A stretch of 17,044 nt of DNA, from positions 1 through 17,044 of the forward strand of contig PITI01000200.1 in the NCBI GenBank assembly GCA_004325065.1, in the 5' to 3' direction. The notes below the pieces were generated by a model. The model saw only the letters and a program-made list of their open reading frames with translations, made no database searches and was not told the origin of the DNA. The DNA comes from Hamiltosporidium magnivora (Eukaryota; Microsporidia; Dubosqiidae). Below, piece by piece: positions 16,691-17,044 of the stretch. Positions within the stretch are counted from its first letter, which is position 1, and each line of letters opens with the position of its first letter. The position numbers were made by a program, and so were the translations under genes.

Positions 16691-17044
16691 TTTTTTTAGC
16701 AAGAAAAAGTATTCTATTTATTTATATTAAATTTACGATAAAAATATTCTTTGCAGAATCTAGAAGAATTAAATTTTAATTTTAACAAAGATTAAAAAAA
16801 ATATTCTACAATTATTTATCCCAAAATAGAAAAAATTAATTAAAAAAATATTTTTACAATCTAACACCAAATAAACAGTAAAATACTAGAAGATTACAAA
16901 AAGAGGGAATAACATCATTACTTCATCTTTAGAAATGGATTATAATTCTTGAAGGAAATAATTACCTATAAAATATATTTTTTCTTTTCTTAATAAATTT
17001 TATTTAAAAGTATCACATCTTTTTTTAAAAAAGTGGCAAGTTTT
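16691..17044. other. AT-rich 5' flank of the macro-domain gene
   Basis: No ORF or repeat is recognised. Immediately upstream of the ATG on the gene strand is TTGCTAAAAAAA, with no CCC motif. The rest is A/T runs to the window edge. Confidence 0.5.

Noticed and set aside
16691..16702. Four-codon N-terminal extension of the macro-domain protein starting with TTG
   Set aside because: Nuclear genes of this kind start with ATG. The ATG at 16690 is close by and keeps the whole membrane segment.
1..17044. tRNA, 5S rRNA and CRISPR-like arrays
   Set aside because: Searched by eye for T-arm strings and regularly spaced identical repeats with unique spacers; none was found. The direct repeats present are AT-rich slippage-type arrays.

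Overview
The window looks like a fragment of a microsporidian (intracellular fungal-relative) nuclear genome, probably one of the lineages with an expanded, gene-poor, very AT-rich genome. Reasons: the products are eukaryotic housekeeping proteins (gamma-COP, PIP kinase, eL13, uS9, a GDP-mannose-transporter-like protein); several are shortened or divergent compared with animal and yeast homologues; none shows an intron; coding and non-coding DNA are both very AT-rich; and three genes carry a CCC run a few bases before the ATG, a start-proximal signal known from microsporidia. The exact species cannot be read from the sequence. Gene density is low: six confident genes in 17 kb, with one gap of about 6.7 kb.

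Layout. 1-483: AT-rich DNA with a pyrimidine tract leading into SEC21 (484-2955, +). 2956-9661: a long gene-poor stretch holding a 68-70 bp degenerate tandem repeat (about 3170-3345), a less AT-rich island with broken reading frames (3421-4130), a doubtful 60-codon ORF (5315-5497), an imperfect hairpin with 18 paired positions (5900-5947), and a second less AT-rich island that looks like a decayed gene (about 6028-6620). 9662-10738 (-): a phosphatidylinositol-phosphate kinase. 10739-12228: AT-rich spacer ending in a purine-rich simple-sequence block. 12229-12717 (-) and 13306-13740 (+): divergent ribosomal protein genes eL13 and uS9, sharing a 588-bp intergenic region with short tandem repeats. 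13741-14274: pyrimidine-rich spacer with two families of direct repeats. 14275-15177 (+): a nucleotide-sugar transporter of the Vrg4 type. 15178-15868: featureless AT-rich DNA. 15869-16690 (-): a membrane-anchored macro-domain protein, the least expected gene here. 16691-17044: AT-rich flank.

Functionally, SEC21 (COPI coat), the PIP kinase (phosphoinositide synthesis) and the GDP-mannose transporter (Golgi glycosylation supply) all serve the secretory and endomembrane system, and eL13 and uS9 serve the ribosome. Nothing indicates that they form an operon or a dedicated system; each has its own flanking spacer. The most novel-looking items are the macro-domain protein with a predicted N-terminal membrane anchor and altered active-site loop, the PIP kinase with no recognisable glycine-rich loop, and the structured or decayed elements in the 6.7-kb gap.
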